A stretch of DNA of 64,000 nucleotides from Nautilus pompilius (lineage: Eukaryota; Mollusca; Cephalopoda; Nautilida; Nautilidae), in NCBI GenBank assembly GCA_018389105.1, contig JACATO010000308.1, positions 1,301,001 to 1,365,000 of the forward strand, given 5' to 3'. This document shows, piece after piece, positions 51,690 through 64,000 of the stretch. The translations under genes were made by a program, and so were the position numbers. The notes below the pieces were generated by a model, which made no database searches, had not been told where the DNA came from, and saw nothing but the letters and a program-made list of their open reading frames with translations. Numbering within the stretch: position 1 is the first letter of the stretch; every line of letters begins with the position of its first letter.

Positions 51690-54213
51690 TTTATTCAATA
51701 CAAATTGTAAACCTCTTCTGGTCTTATCCAGATTTATCATTACAAAGTCCAGACAAGCAATCATCTGCCTTGTTGACCTCAGCCATGTTTTCACTCTTCT
51801 CATGGTGCTAAACGACCTTTCTGCTGTGCAGATTGTTACTGGTGATCAGGGGCGTAGCTAGCGTTTGTGCCGCCCGGGGCGGTCGTAGAATTTGCCGCCC
51901 TCTAAATAACGTAGAATTTCAAAACCTCCAAAAAATTCATTTTTTATTTATTTATTTATTGAAAAAAAAGTACTATTAGAAAATAAAAATTATCAAATAT
52001 ATAATGAGAAAAAATTGATATTCAATTCAAAATTAATTAGAAGTGACTCACTTCAAGTGAGCAAATTTCTTTTACAGCAAATTTTAGAAAAACTTTCTTC
52101 CTTTCAAAAAACTACCATTAAAAATTGAACGAAAAAATACATTATATATGTAACATACTGTCCTGAACTAAATTTGACAAACGCGCACTCGGACCAAAAA
52201 ATGCTGTCCCCCAAAACGTGCCACCCGGGGCGGACCGCCCCTGCCGCCCCCTATTAGCTACGCCCCTGCTGGTGATGTTAGAGCAATATGAATTGCTTGA
52301 TGAATGGAAGGGAATAGACCAGTGTATTCTAACAACTCAATGAGTCCATTTCTTAATTTACTAACACATTTCCCCCACTTTATGGACCATATCTCACTCA
52401 AGCCAGGTGATAGCTTCAGCTTCAAAGTTTTCAACTTTGTACACTTTATTTTCACAATTTGGTTTTTGAATTCTTCAAATCCAATGTGCACCGTTTGTAC
52501 AGGATAATGGGGAAAAGTCAGAAATTTTATTTATTTTTTGCAGTAAACTGGTGATGAAATGATTAAGTCCAAGTATGGAATAAACAGTGTTAGATGAAAA
52601 TATTCCTCCACAATTAAACCACCAACATTATGTCGAAATGTCTGCCGTCTACATTGCCTGGGAACTGATAATTCAATCTCCAACTTCAACAGCTGAACTT
52701 TAGTGAAAAGCTCATTTGATCATTCTTTTTTTTTTGTTGTTGTTGTTCTTGAAACAAACTTATAAGCTCTGAACATGATCACATGATCATACAATTTATA
52801 TCGAGTTAGATTATAGCATCGCCCAATAGCTAGAAATTAGTCAGACAAAAAATAAAACATCAATGTACTTGAAGCAGATTCTAATTGGTATGCATCTCGT
52901 CGTGTTTTACCTGAAGCTGTAGTGGCCAGTATGCTTAACTGATCAAAATTTTGTTCATAGTTGTTGGAAAAAATTCTAATACTTTTGTGTTTTGCAGTTC
53001 AACATGTTTCAGATAGTAGTGACACATTTGGGAAAAAATATCTTCTCTTTGGACTGTGATGGAAAAATGTTATGATAGCTTTGATTGTACCAATTGTACT
53101 GCATGTCTGAGGTACACAATTCAAGTCGTTCATAAACAGATTGAGTATATGAGCAGCACACTGGACAAACACAACTTTTGGATACTTACATTTTATTGTA
53201 GCTTGCATACCTCCTTTACTTTCCTGCCATCATGGAGCACTCATCATATCTACCTTGGCCATGTAGTTTTTCTAGATTCAAGCCAAACTTTGTACAGTGA
53301 TCAATGATAGTATTGGCACCAGTTCACATAGTCTTGCAACTCTAAGAAATTCCTCTCAGATAATATTTTCAGTGGTAATTGTGTTGACAAAACACACCAA
53401 GTGACAATTGGTCTTTTCCAGATATGTCAGCATTTTCATCAGCAATTATAAAAAATCCAGTGAAATGGGTTGCTGAAAAAACTATTTCTTCCCTGATAGT
53501 TTCTTCATAAAGACTGATTAGTTCATTTTCTATATGGACAGATGTATAGTAAGCATTAGCTGGAGCATTCTTGAACTGATTTCATAATATCTCAACTCCC
53601 GATTCAATCAGGCTTTGATCATATCCAGTTTTACTTCCTTTACCAAGTAAAGCAAAGTCATTTATACAACAAAATAGAATGGTCAGCAATATTGGATATA
53701 ATACTTTCTGGTTCTGTTCAATGTCTTGCTTCAAAATACTGCCCGGTTGACACAAAATATTTATTTCTGTTTTTTTTCCTGATGGGAAAAAAGTTAGTTG
53801 CATCCACCTGCACATTTCTGTATCAAGCAGTAAGAATGAGACTTCTTGTGCTTTCATGAAAGTCTCTGACTATTGAAAAATTGTACAAAATTTACAAATT
53901 GCTCTTTTTAAGTGTGGGAAATACCTAAGTCATGGTGAATGTTGATTTATCCTTTTGCATCCTTTTTGAAATCATAATTCTCAGGAAACAAATCACTTTT
54001 TTACAAGTAGATTGTGCTTAGGATCGTCCGTAGTTTTATAGACGAATTAATATGCAATCCAGTATCATCAGGATTGTCATCAGAATGATTGGGTTGATCA
54101 CATTTAATTGCTGTTGTTGAATCTGGATCAGAGATAGTGCAGATTTGTCCGTAAGTTCTTGCCTTCTCTGGTGTTTCTAATTTTCACTTTGCTAAAAACT
54201 TTCTGATATCCAT
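51690..54213 (-). pseudogene. hAT-superfamily (DUF4371-type) transposase pseudogene
   Basis: Minus-strand motifs appear in family order. MDIRKFLAK starts at 54213 and is followed at once by a stop. DLFPENYDF lies near 53995. Then ADENADISGKDQLSLGVFC (about 53452-53395) matches the DE..DIS..EQLSL block with a catalytic-type acid. VQCAAHILNLFMNDL (about 53170-53125) matches the HC.AH.LNL block, with STIGTIK and SPKRR following. The C-terminal hAT dimerisation signature CTAERSFSTMRRVKTWLRST lies at about 51830-51772. Multiple stops and frameshifts make it a relic. An MITE splits it just before the ERSFS block. Such genes resemble host-domesticated ZMYM1/P52rIPK-like proteins, but this copy is clearly broken. 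Element ends and TIRs were not identified. Confidence 0.88.
51847..52268. mobile_element. 422-bp hAT-type MITE with intact ends and TSD
   Basis: The left terminus CAGGGGCGTAGCTA (51847-51860) is the exact reverse complement of the right terminus (52255-52268). Both ends are flanked by CTGGTGAT (51839-51846 and 52269-52276), an 8-base target-site duplication as expected for hAT elements. Subterminal GC-rich blocks (CGCCCGGGGCGG left, CACCCGGGGCGG right) also pair imperfectly. The AT-rich interior has no coding potential. Removing the element and one TSD copy restores the reading frame of the surrounding hAT transposase, which confirms the insertion boundaries. Confidence 0.95.
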
Positions 54214-54219
54214 TTTTGA

Positions 54220-57200
54220 AATAAAGATGATTAACAGAATATCTAAAACAAATACAAGTGTAAACTGTACTTGACTTGAGTGGGTCACTTGGCTATTGGA
54301 TAGGGATTTCTTTGGCAATTTTTATAGCCCAGTTGGATCTGAAAGTGGCTCCTAAAGCTTAGTTGGAATAACCAATTAGAGGTTCTGCTAGGGTCACTAA
54401 CTAACTTATAATCAAAGCAGTTATACTAACCAATTAGTAACCCCTTCATTTCTTAATAAAAAATATCAGCTTGTTTCTGGAAAGTAGACAGATGGTTTAG
54501 CTTTTACTGTGACATGCATGTTCTGCTAGTGTATTATATTGCATTTTCTTATATTGCCATTCTCTTCCTGGCCATAGACCTTTTTGCTTTCAGCTGGATG
54601 CCATCAAATTTCTTATTTTTTGTCTGATTTACCATACACCAGTGAGTATGGTTAATAGGGCAAAAATAATGCCATCATTACACTATCATCATCAAGTTTC
54701 AAGTGGGGAATGGAGTTGCTTTCCACCTTTGCAGAGGTTCACAGTTATGCTATCCCAATTGTGTTATGTGATTGGCAATAGTTTTAAATTGGTGCAGCAT
54801 CTAATTTCACTTTGTTTATTTGTTGATGCTGCTGCTGTTCGATTTCGCAACCTACCGTAGTCGATTTGGTAAAATTCTTCCATCCTTTTCTTGGTTTCTT
54901 ACTCATACTCTGAATCATTATGAATTGCCACAGCATTTAATTCACCTGTTCACTTCTTTAGTGCTTGTGGGTCTGCATACTGTCACTGCTGACCATATTG
55001 AAGGGTAGACCAGCACCACCACCCACAGGTGCCAAAATTGTGTTTTAAACATAAAAAGTGAAAAGATTAGGGGTGCGTGTGTCTGAGAGAGAGAGAGAGA
55101 GAGGTTGTTTTTTTTTTCTTTTTCCAAGTGGGTAGGGTTAAGTTACAGGGAAGGGTAAGACAAACAATAGAAAAAGAAGCTGAAATAGGGCTTAGTTGAT
55201 TCTATAGTTCAACAGTATACTGAAAAGCCTTGTAGTCCTAAAGATCTGACAGATGACTGGCTGAGGCCAAGCAAACAGAACAAGCCTGACTGACTGACTG
55301 CTGGATAGGAGGACTGCAGCTGTTAGATCTGCAGAACAATGACTGTCTTTGATAGTAATCGTAAAAACATATTTCAAAATTAAAAGCAGCAGTTATTATT
55401 TTTAGTAATACCTACATTTTAGCCAATTTTTAAAATAATATTTTTTTACAGCATCTTTAAAAAAATAGACAGTAGACAGCTTTGATATAGAGATCTGTGG
55501 CTGAAAGACATTTCCAGTGCTTCAAGATTATTCTCCAATAATACCACAGGTTAATGTTTTTCAAATAAACATGAATATATCAAGGTGGCGTGTTGCTTTC
55601 CTCATTCCGCTGACACACATCGTGCACACACACAATACACCTCACGGCGTGAAAAGGTTGATTTTGAGATGCTCCATCTATTAACGTTTATTAACATTTA
55701 ATAATTTACTTAATGAAATGAATTAATACAAAAGTATGTAATAGTAAAAAGTTAAAATATCTTGTGTGTATTAAGATATGGCTTCAGTATGATCATGGTG
55801 AGTTAGGGAAGCCTAATATGCCATAGAGAATTCATCTGATGGCTAGGTCAAGTAATTTGTGGACCTTAACTTTTATTATTATTAACTTGGTCAGCCATTA
55901 AGCCTAAGCCTGTCGCATACATAATAAGTGAACAGTTTATAACTTAAGTTTCATTTCATAATTATTTCAATAAGCTTAACAAGCTAATGCCCTGAAGCAG
56001 ACAGCAATATATCCAGACCAAAGTTTTCATCAAAAGGTAAATTATCTCATACTGATAGCTCTGCCTCTGATATGTATGTGTATATATATATATATCAAAT
56101 TAAAATTCTGTGCTAGTTACATATATTCCTGTACCTCTGCTTGGTTATCTGCCAGTAACCTATTAATGTAAAGGTGATGACAATATTCATTTATTGCATT
56201 TATGATCTCCAAGTCATATAATAGAAAAGAATATAAAAGCTAAAAAAAAAATAATTTTCTTTGGAGAGAATGCTAATATTCACAGAAAGCAGCACCATTA
56301 AGTATATTAATGTGCTTGTAAAAGGATCTGTAGTACACTGAGGTTGAGGTAAAACTGTGGCTGATTCATTTATCTCCTGTCTGATCATCTGATGAAGCTT
56401 AGTTTAAAAATATTTTTTTTTTGCTTTATAAGCTTTTTTTTTTTAAAAAAAAATCTATAACATTTGGTTCAAAAAACATTTTCCTGTGTAATTTATTGTA
56501 TCCTAACCTTAATGCTTGTATCTCCATTTTTATTTTTTGTTAGCATGTTTGCAGTGAATCTGTTTTATGGAGAAGAAAAAGGTCTTGCACAAATAGAATG
56601 ATCTAAATCGGTGCCTTTAGCGTGCAGATGTACTTAACTGCTACATTCTTGAGCCTTTCTGATGCTCTGCTTTTTGGGTAAAATATGTAAGAATTTAATA
56701 ATTTTTTTACTAGCATTGTCCATAAACAATATTCCTTCCCTATATCTAAACAAAGTACAAAAAATTCTCTGTGCAAAATTAGAAATTTAATTTTAATTTT
56801 ACTTCTCTATTTATTGGTTTCCAATGGTTAACTGGTTGAGAAAAAAATAACAAAATTTAGCCTAAAAATGTTTCTTTGAGGGGTCATTTTTGTCCTGAAA
56901 TCTGTCACTACTGAGTAATGCTGAGAATGTCTAAGTGATAGCTGCCAGTCTTGCAATAGATCTATCTTTGGATGTCATGACAACCTCTGTCAGAAACCAA
57001 ATATAAATAATATGTTTACTGCCAGCTTTTCTCTCTTTTTTGGTGGGAGGGCTGTTTGTTTGTGTGTAAATTTATTTATTGACATTTTACATATAATCCT
57101 GAATTTTTAGCATATTTTAAAAAAATCATAATTTAATAATATATAATTTTTTTAATTCAACGAATTGGCCGGACCTGGAGCTTTTCCTTTCAAAATTTAT

Positions 57201-58720
57201 TCTATCAGGTTAAATTATGTTTTTTCTCTCAAGTCAAATAACTTTCAAAGAAGTTTTTCTTTTTTTAAAAAATATACTGAATTAAAGATTAATTCTATTC
57301 TCATGAATGAATAGATGGAAATTAATTTTTAATGTAAAAATCCTTTAATCACTTGGATTCTCCAGTTTGAACATGTGGCAGCAGCATCATCCACTCACCT
57401 ATCAACTGATGAAGCAGCAGCCATAAGATGGCCAAAACTTATGCTCATGACGCATTGCTTTGCCAGTTGCTAAGTGATGGGTACTGAAGTCACAAGTTCA
57501 GTCCATGTAATTAGAGTTATACATAGGAGAATTAATTTCCATGCTAAAGTATTTTAAGTACCATGTATTTTCAAACATTAAGTGGAAAATCCTTTAAAAA
57601 AGTGTAATCTAAGAAGTAATTTGTAGGTATAAATTACTTACAATAAGAGAAGAAATTCAAGCTAGCAGAGAGCAAACAGCTTATCTTTTCAGTAGGTTTT
57701 TTGCCTTGCTAGTATTTCATACTTTTTATCTATTTAATTTTGTTTTTTAAACATAGAATCCCTGTGCATTAACAATTTTCAGTGCTGAATATAAGAATAT
57801 AGAAAGAAATCTTTAATAAATTGATAAATCAGTGCTAGCAATTTTTTCAACTTAAACTTGGTTATAGTCAGTACTATACAAGTGCTTTAGGTGGCGTCTC
57901 CCTCACAAGTAGAGAGAGAGAGAGAGATATGTAAGAACTTTTGTTAAGTTTGCGTACAAACAAAAAACAGAATAATTATCTGTTATACCAAATCATTTGA
58001 AAAATCTTACTACTGTGCAGCAGTGATTACAGTTATATGCTGAAGATGAGATTGGTTGTCTATTTTAGATAAAAGGTAGAGAGTGGGAATCTTTGTGGTA
58101 GCATTTGTTCTATTCATTTCAGAATACATTTATTTCTTGCCTTTATTCTGATTTTTTTGTATAAATTTATGTGCCTACCTCTCTGACATTATCCCTAACT
58201 TTCAGTTATAGTCCTGATTTATTATAGAAATTATTCACGTTTATTTATTAATTAAAAAAGAAACAAACTGACATTTTGATTTATACAGTGTAACCCCCCC
58301 CCCACAAAAATAAACACAAACTTCTGGAGGTTAGAATCTTTTTAGTAGATGAATGTTCCTTTTGCAAGATGGATATGGATATATGAGTCGGCATACATAC
58401 AGCATGGGTTCTCTATCCAATGGGTACTGATTTGGTTTGGCAGACATGGTTCCTTGTTACTCATCTATACCAGTCTGTCAGTATGTGTTTGTTCCCATAG
58501 CTATGCAAAAGAATTCTACTAGAGACCTCCTCTTTCTGTCTCTCTATCTGTGTACACATGCCTCTCAACAAGGGAAATAATACAGATGAGCTAAATACAC
58601 TTGGCTTCAATTTTCTACTAGTTCATTGCCAATTTTGTGTAGTCCTATTTCTATTAAAGCTTTGTTTTCACATTTATCCTACATATGCAATACATGCACA
58701 GTAACATACAGGTAAGAATA
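54220..58720. other. No recognised gene; microsatellites only
   Basis: Mostly AT-rich. The part at 54.6-55.3 kb is somewhat less AT-rich with short ORFs on both strands but no recognisable domain. Simple repeats: (GA)n at 55084-55103, (TA)n at 56081-56095, (GA)n at 57911-57927, C10 at 58294-58303. Confidence 0.5.
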
Positions 58721-58729
58721 TAGTTTGTA

Positions 58730-58990
58730 TGGATGGTGTGGTAGTCAGGTAGTTAGTCTACCAGATTGCTAAGGTTGAGGGCCAAAGTTTGAATCCTAGT
58801 CAGGAATAGTTTGGCATACAGCACTAGCATCACTTCATGCTCTTTCCCAGTAGGCCACATGGGTTTCTTCAAGGCACCCTGTCTAACTCCAACATCTAAA
58901 AATGAAGGTTCCTAGTAGATCATCTTCCAATACAAATACTGCTGGTAGCTGCTGCTGATGATCATGGTTTATATAACTTATAAACAATAT
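58730..58990 (+). mobile_element. tRNA-derived SINE-like element
   Basis: The 5' part resembles a tRNA with RNA polymerase III control boxes. An A-box-like TGGTAGTCAGGTAGT lies at about 58738-58752. A B-box-like AGTTTGAATCC lies at about 58786-58796, close to the GGTTCGANTCC consensus and at normal spacing. About 190 bases of less AT-rich unrelated sequence follow. It does not fold into a full tRNA, so a SINE is more likely than a tRNA gene. Target duplications were not found and the 3' end is approximate. Confidence 0.5.
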
Positions 58991-58999
58991 TGGCACATT

Positions 59000-61900
59000 A
59001 ATCATAATATGAACAAGCAATGACTAAATCTGTGGATATGTATTGGAGAGTAAGAGTGATGAATTAGCTAGTACCCAGCACTACTTACGAAACGTTTGTA
59101 CATAAAGTTGTCAATGGTATAGCACCTGGCCAAGTCAACAATATTCCAAATATGCAACTACCACAACAAACAAATGAAAGATGCTTCATTACAGATCACT
59201 TCTTAAATTGGTTGAGTTAATATTTTCTCTAAAGTATATTTCATGGTTTTCAAGGATTAAGACAAGTAAATTCTGCTTGCATAATATCTCTAGCTGTACA
59301 TTCATAAAATGGTTATCCTTAGATAACTAAATGATAGCAATTCTTAGATTTTCTGGATGAAGGGAGATAATTTTACTAAGTTTATTTATGAAACATAGAA
59401 CAATATAATTAGATTTACTGTTGCAAAGCTAAGTTTGTATGAACTCACTAAAAAAAAAATAAAAATGCTGATAATATTGAATTTATTTATCGTGCTGTAG
59501 ACAAAAGTTTACTTTTGATTATGATCAAAAGCTTGGCTACTATTACACCTCATGTTACAGTCTTTCTGCAGTCTAACGCCCAGAGTGACTAGTACATACC
59601 CAGTTTACTCAAGCAGTCTTCCCCTCCCCACAACTCCATACCAATTTTCCAGCAGGTATACGCTTCAAGAAAAATCTCCAGTTTTAATGTTTGCTTGGCA
59701 CAGAAAGCAGTGAATGAAAATAAATGATAAGGTATAACTTGCTTGATCTTTTAAAACAAGAACCAAATTTTCTAGAAAATTCTCAGCCACTGTCAGTATC
59801 ATATATAAAAAAGAAATAAAAAATAATGGAACAGTACGAAAGCCAATTAATTATTGTACTCTCATAGAAACTAGAGAGAAGTAAAGAAATATCTGTTCTC
59901 ACTATTAAGGGAATAGTAATAAATCTACTTAAATATTAATTAAATTTCACATTTACATAAATTTAGTTTGCAATCCATACAGAAAATTTTAATTTTACAT
60001 AAACTTCAATAGAAAGTAACAGTTGAAGGGAGATAAGCATGAATAGTAATATTTATCTAAAAGAAATAGTTTAATTATTTAAAATGTTCAATTACAATTA
60101 AATTGCAAGTCACAATTTGCAGTATGAAGTCTAAAAGTGAAAATTAGTTTGCAGGTTAAAAGTTAATGGTGTTTTAAAACATTTTGTTGTTTAGTATTAA
60201 ATAAATGCATGTAACATAAATACAAACAATTCACTTTTCAAATTATAAATTTGATGATTAAAGAAATACAAAAGCTAAAACAATTGCCAAATACAAATCG
60301 GGTTTCACTATAATGTAGTAATTTCTACTGTATATTAGAAAAAATGTAACATTTTACTACCAATTTAAAAACTACTTAAACATTTACATTCCAAATTATA
60401 AAATCATTAGCTGCTACATGGAATATATATGTAATACCAGAACCTCACATTTACACATTAGAATCTTGGTTATACTTTCAGTATTCTTGGCAGTTACTTT
60501 CTATCAAAAAAGATAACAAATTATATTTCTGTTCTTCTTAAAATCATGGATATTTATTGATATTCACAATATAAGCAAATTTTATCTTTGTTGAAGTTAG
60601 ATGTATAGTTTTTGTTGTTTCTTTTGCACACAAATGCTCACTCAGAACTACCAGTAGCTTAGGTGGTCATCATGCTATAGTTTAGTTCCTGATAGATTCA
60701 AACTATATTTGGTATCCAGTAAGTAGCATAGTAAGTCGTCAGTCAGTCAGTTAGTCTCTCTCTCTCTGGTGTTTCCTCCTGCCATTCGATTTCTCCTTCT
60801 CCTACTCATCAGAAAAGTTCTGGCAGGTTCCTCCCATGGTAAGGTTGGTGTTATTCAGCAGAATCTTGTACACAGATGCAGAAATGCTCTCACATTACCT
60901 TTGATTGGTTTGTGCAGACAACAAAAAGAATAATGATCATTTCAGGTGGAGAAATCGCTATCAAAAACAGCACACAATTAATGAAACAAAAAATAACTCT
61001 AATCTTTTTAATACATATTTCTCAAAGATGATTAAAAAATGCAAAGCATTTAAAAATTTTAATTGTAATATTTCTATGATAGGATAACAAAATAAACATT
61101 GATTAACATTCTTGAAATTTCAATTTTAAATTGGTTCAAAACTCATCCTGCAAATGAAATAAAGTTACTACTGTATGAATATATAAATTCAACCAAGTTT
61201 AAATAAAATATATACATGCACTGGTGTTAAAAGTTATGTGCCAACCATATAAAAACACTATTATTTGCCATTTCAACACTGTTAATAACAAAAATTCATT
61301 TTCCAAGCAAAAAACAATGAAAATCCAGGTGAAATATGTATCAGAACAAATAAATCATAGTGAGAATTTTTTTCATCAAAATCACCACATTTCAGGTGAA
61401 TATGGAAATGACTAATGTGCATATTTTTGACATCCTGCTTGATATCTTTTCAAAATACTGTTTTGTAAGCTCCCCAATTCTTTTTGTGAGTATTTCCATA
61501 ATTAATTGGCATTATTGAATCTGTTTTCCTCAAATCTTCAATCTAATTAATCTAGATCTGGAGACAGAGGTAGTAGTAGCCAAACTGTATTTTTAAGAAC
61601 TCCTTCCAGTTCTTTTTTAAATCAAGGGACAATATACTGATCTTTGTAGAGTGGTTTATATCATTATCTTTTTACAGTATAAACCCATCACCTATCAAAT
61701 GATACAAGTTACATAGTATATCATGATCCCTCTCTTTTGTGAGAATCCTATCAACTTTTATCAAGTCACCAGTTGAATAACCAGAAATACAACTTCATAC
61801 ATTTCAACATCTTGCCTAATTGTGAAGTAAACACAGCTCTCATACTTTTCGTTGGCCTTTCTTCTAAAATAACGATCATGTAAAACAAAACTTTTCAAAC

Positions 61901-63180
61901 CTGCTCTCATCTAACCACAAAGCACTGCAACACTGCTCTAAAGTGTAGTTCATATTTGTTTAACCCAATCAACTTGTTCTTTACTGTTACCACAACTAAA
62001 CAACAGCTTTCAAGTTGATACTAGTCATTTGATCCAACCTTTCTTAACTTTCTTTTGGTGGTAGTAATCAAGATGCTGACTGCTGCAGAAGAACTATGGT
62101 CAGCAGTTAATTGTTTATCCCTCAAGAAAGAGTTTGCTATAGACTTTCAAACTATCAGCTATTTTCAATCTCTTTCTTCCTTGACCCCTTTAAGTTCATG
62201 ACTAAGTCAGTTCAGTTGACTTCATTCTATAAATGGTTGTTTCCACACCAGCTCATGTAACTCCAACTTCCTTCAAATTTTCACTGGGATTAACCAGCTT
62301 TGTGGAAATAAATAATGGATAACAATGTTGCTTCATATGGAATTTCATTTTTAGATGCCACTTTTATCTGCCAAATAGAGCAATAACAATAATCAATAAT
62401 GTGGGTTATCACCATTTAAACAAAATCATAGTATAAGAAATAATATTGGAAGAACAGAATAACACCACGCTTTTGCTATGAGCTAAATTTAACATTCATA
62501 TACGTAAATTACCGAATCTGTAGTCATGCAAAAACTTCAAGTGAGAGCAATGTCATAATTATAATTTATAATTTCTGATAGTTCATTAGACTTTTAATAT
62601 TTATTTTTTGGTGGGATAATGTAAGTACATTTTAAAAAAAGCAGATAAGTGTTTTTGTACAGTAGCTCATAATTTTGCACGCCAGTATATATTTTGTTGT
62701 TAAAACCAATGAGATAACATTTTTAAAACACTGGTTTGTAACATAGGTATCATCCAATACTGTTACCCAAATGACATCTTTTGTAACTATTAATATAAAG
62801 TTTTTAATAGTCTGTTTAACGATTAATTGCTATAGTTTTGTTTTGTGTTTTTTTGCCTACAGTTGATGCCAATCAACAAATGAAAAAGGATTGATGTTTT
62901 ATCTGGAGAGTTAACTATGCCATGAATACTTAGGTGTAGCTGTTGTTTCTCAGAAAAAAAAAAACACATCTCTTTCTTTTCTTGCAGGTATTTGTTGGTA
63001 AACATCTTCCTACTGTTATAGAATATCCTTACTTGACTGATTACTTCAGAAAAACTATTTTAGTTAAACTGAGACAATGAATGTCAATCTGCTTTTTTAC
63101 TATCTAGAGTAGCGAATATCTGGAAAACATTTCTAAATAGCTTAAAATATCATACCAATGTTATGTTTTAGTGCTACCTT
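59000..63180. other. AT-rich stretch, no gene seen
   Basis: No recognisable coding region, RNA gene or transposon. Short ORFs (for example 60905-61087 and 61224-61415) are Asn/Lys/Ile-rich low-complexity products of AT-rich DNA. Confidence 0.55.
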
Positions 63181-63189
63181 CAACGTAAC

Positions 63190-63410
63190 TCCCTGTATAT
63201 AGACAACGTTTTCAAAAAGCAATGCCTAAATATGTTATTTCAGCTATTACAAATGAATCTCAGCAATTGGCAGCTCAGTATGTTATCTATAACTATTATG
63301 ACCACTTGCTGCCAGTTGCCAAACCAGATCACATTCAGTCTGACATTTCTGTCAACTTACCTCCCTTCAAATCATCACCCGCCCCAGGCAGGAAAAAGAG
63401 AATAGAATAA
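63190..63410 (+). pseudogene. MULE-like transposase C-terminal fragment
   Basis: The plus-strand frame reads AMPKYVISAITNE, resembling the GMPCKHVISAI part of the SWIM zinc finger of MULE transposases, but with the Cys and His ligands replaced. After it come QYVIYNYYDHLLPV and, near the end, NLPPFKSSPAPGRKKRIE, resembling the closing LPP....GRPKKKRI motif before the stop at 63408-63410. The order and spacing fit the family. No upstream catalytic domain was seen. The assignment rests on short motifs, so it is moderate at best; a chance ORF is the alternative. Confidence 0.42.
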
Positions 63411-64000
63411 AGAAAATCTTTAAAATTGCAGCACCAATACATATCATAATATCCTGTTGTACTAAAACTTCACCACACCACTGATGCCTAAAGTTAAAAA
63501 AACACATATCTACTATAAAATTTTTGGTATTAAATCTAGGTTTATGTTTTGTCCCATATTATCTGTATCTATGAAACTGCAGAAGCTTTATGCGCACAAA
63601 TAAAGTAGACTGTCCAAAGATTGTCTCTGATAAAGACAGAGTTTTATGATCTTCTTGATATCAAGTCAGTCTGACAAACACGAGAAATATTCAAGTATAT
63701 GCCTACATTAGATAATTTCCATAAAAAACAATCATAGTCCTAAAAAAGTGTAAATGTTGTCTTTTTAATTTAAGTAATGAATATTTAATCATAAGAGTGA
63801 CGCAGTAACAATGTACGATCGTTAAATATTATATACTGTGGAATATTTTTAAAAAAGAACCAGAACAGCAGCTAACATAATTATGCTGTTATTAAAATAA
63901 ATAAATACATAAATAAATCCAATATGAACATATAAACATGAAATATTTCAGGCCTAATAAAACTGTCACCAAGGTTAACTCAACCAAATAGTAAATATGT
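63411..64000. other. AT-rich end of window, no gene seen
   Basis: No recognisable feature before the window ends. Confidence 0.55.

Noticed and set aside
1-64000. tRNA, rRNA and CRISPR arrays
   Set aside because: Scanned by eye on both strands; no complete tRNA cloverleaf, rRNA core or direct-repeat/spacer structure was found. The 70-bp array has no unique spacers.

Overview
This is a strongly AT-rich, CpG-poor, intron- or intergenic-like stretch of an animal nuclear genome. It has no bacterial features and no long open reading frame, but many decayed transposons, simple repeats and one large satellite. The transposon mix is CR1/L2-type LINEs, hAT, Tc1/mariner, a probable MULE and a tRNA-type SINE. 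With CpG depletion and one isolated CpG-rich patch, this fits a large repeat-rich metazoan genome. A mollusc, perhaps a cephalopod, is my best guess, but nothing here proves the lineage.

Layout. 1-8.5 kb: a minus-strand CR1/L2-like LINE relic (about 2.5-3.4 kb), a dead Tc1/mariner transposase (about 5.5-6.2 kb) and two weak minus-strand exon candidates. 8.7-34 kb: mostly featureless AT-rich DNA with microsatellites, perfect palindromes, two short hairpin-like transposon remnants and a locally GC-richer block near 31.4-32.0 kb. 34.2-34.8 kb: a second minus-strand LINE 3' fragment. 34.96-35.68 kb: the only CpG-rich island, a plausible promoter and first-exon region. 35,854-39,538: about 52 tandem copies of a 70-bp unit, partly organised as a 9-unit (about 630 bp) higher-order repeat. 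Immediately right of it, on the minus strand, is a 65-codon ORF with a signal-peptide-like start.

41.2-45.1 kb: six short plus-strand segments with good splice sites that join in phase into a 142-codon ORF. This is my best candidate for a real gene, although it matches no family I recognise. 48.4-54.2 kb is a transposon cluster: a Tc1-type MITE, a degenerate LINE containing a 35-bp minisatellite, and a minus-strand hAT transposase pseudogene. The hAT pseudogene is itself interrupted by a 422-bp hAT MITE that still has its terminal inverted repeats and 8-bp target duplication. 54.3-64 kb: mostly empty, with a tRNA-like SINE (58.7 kb) and a MULE-like C-terminal fragment (63.2 kb).

How it fits together: no pathway or operon is present. 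The recognisable protein signatures are all dead transposon genes. The host-gene candidates (CpG island, spliced ORF, small secreted-type ORF) are inferences from splice signals and reading-frame consistency, and need transcript data.
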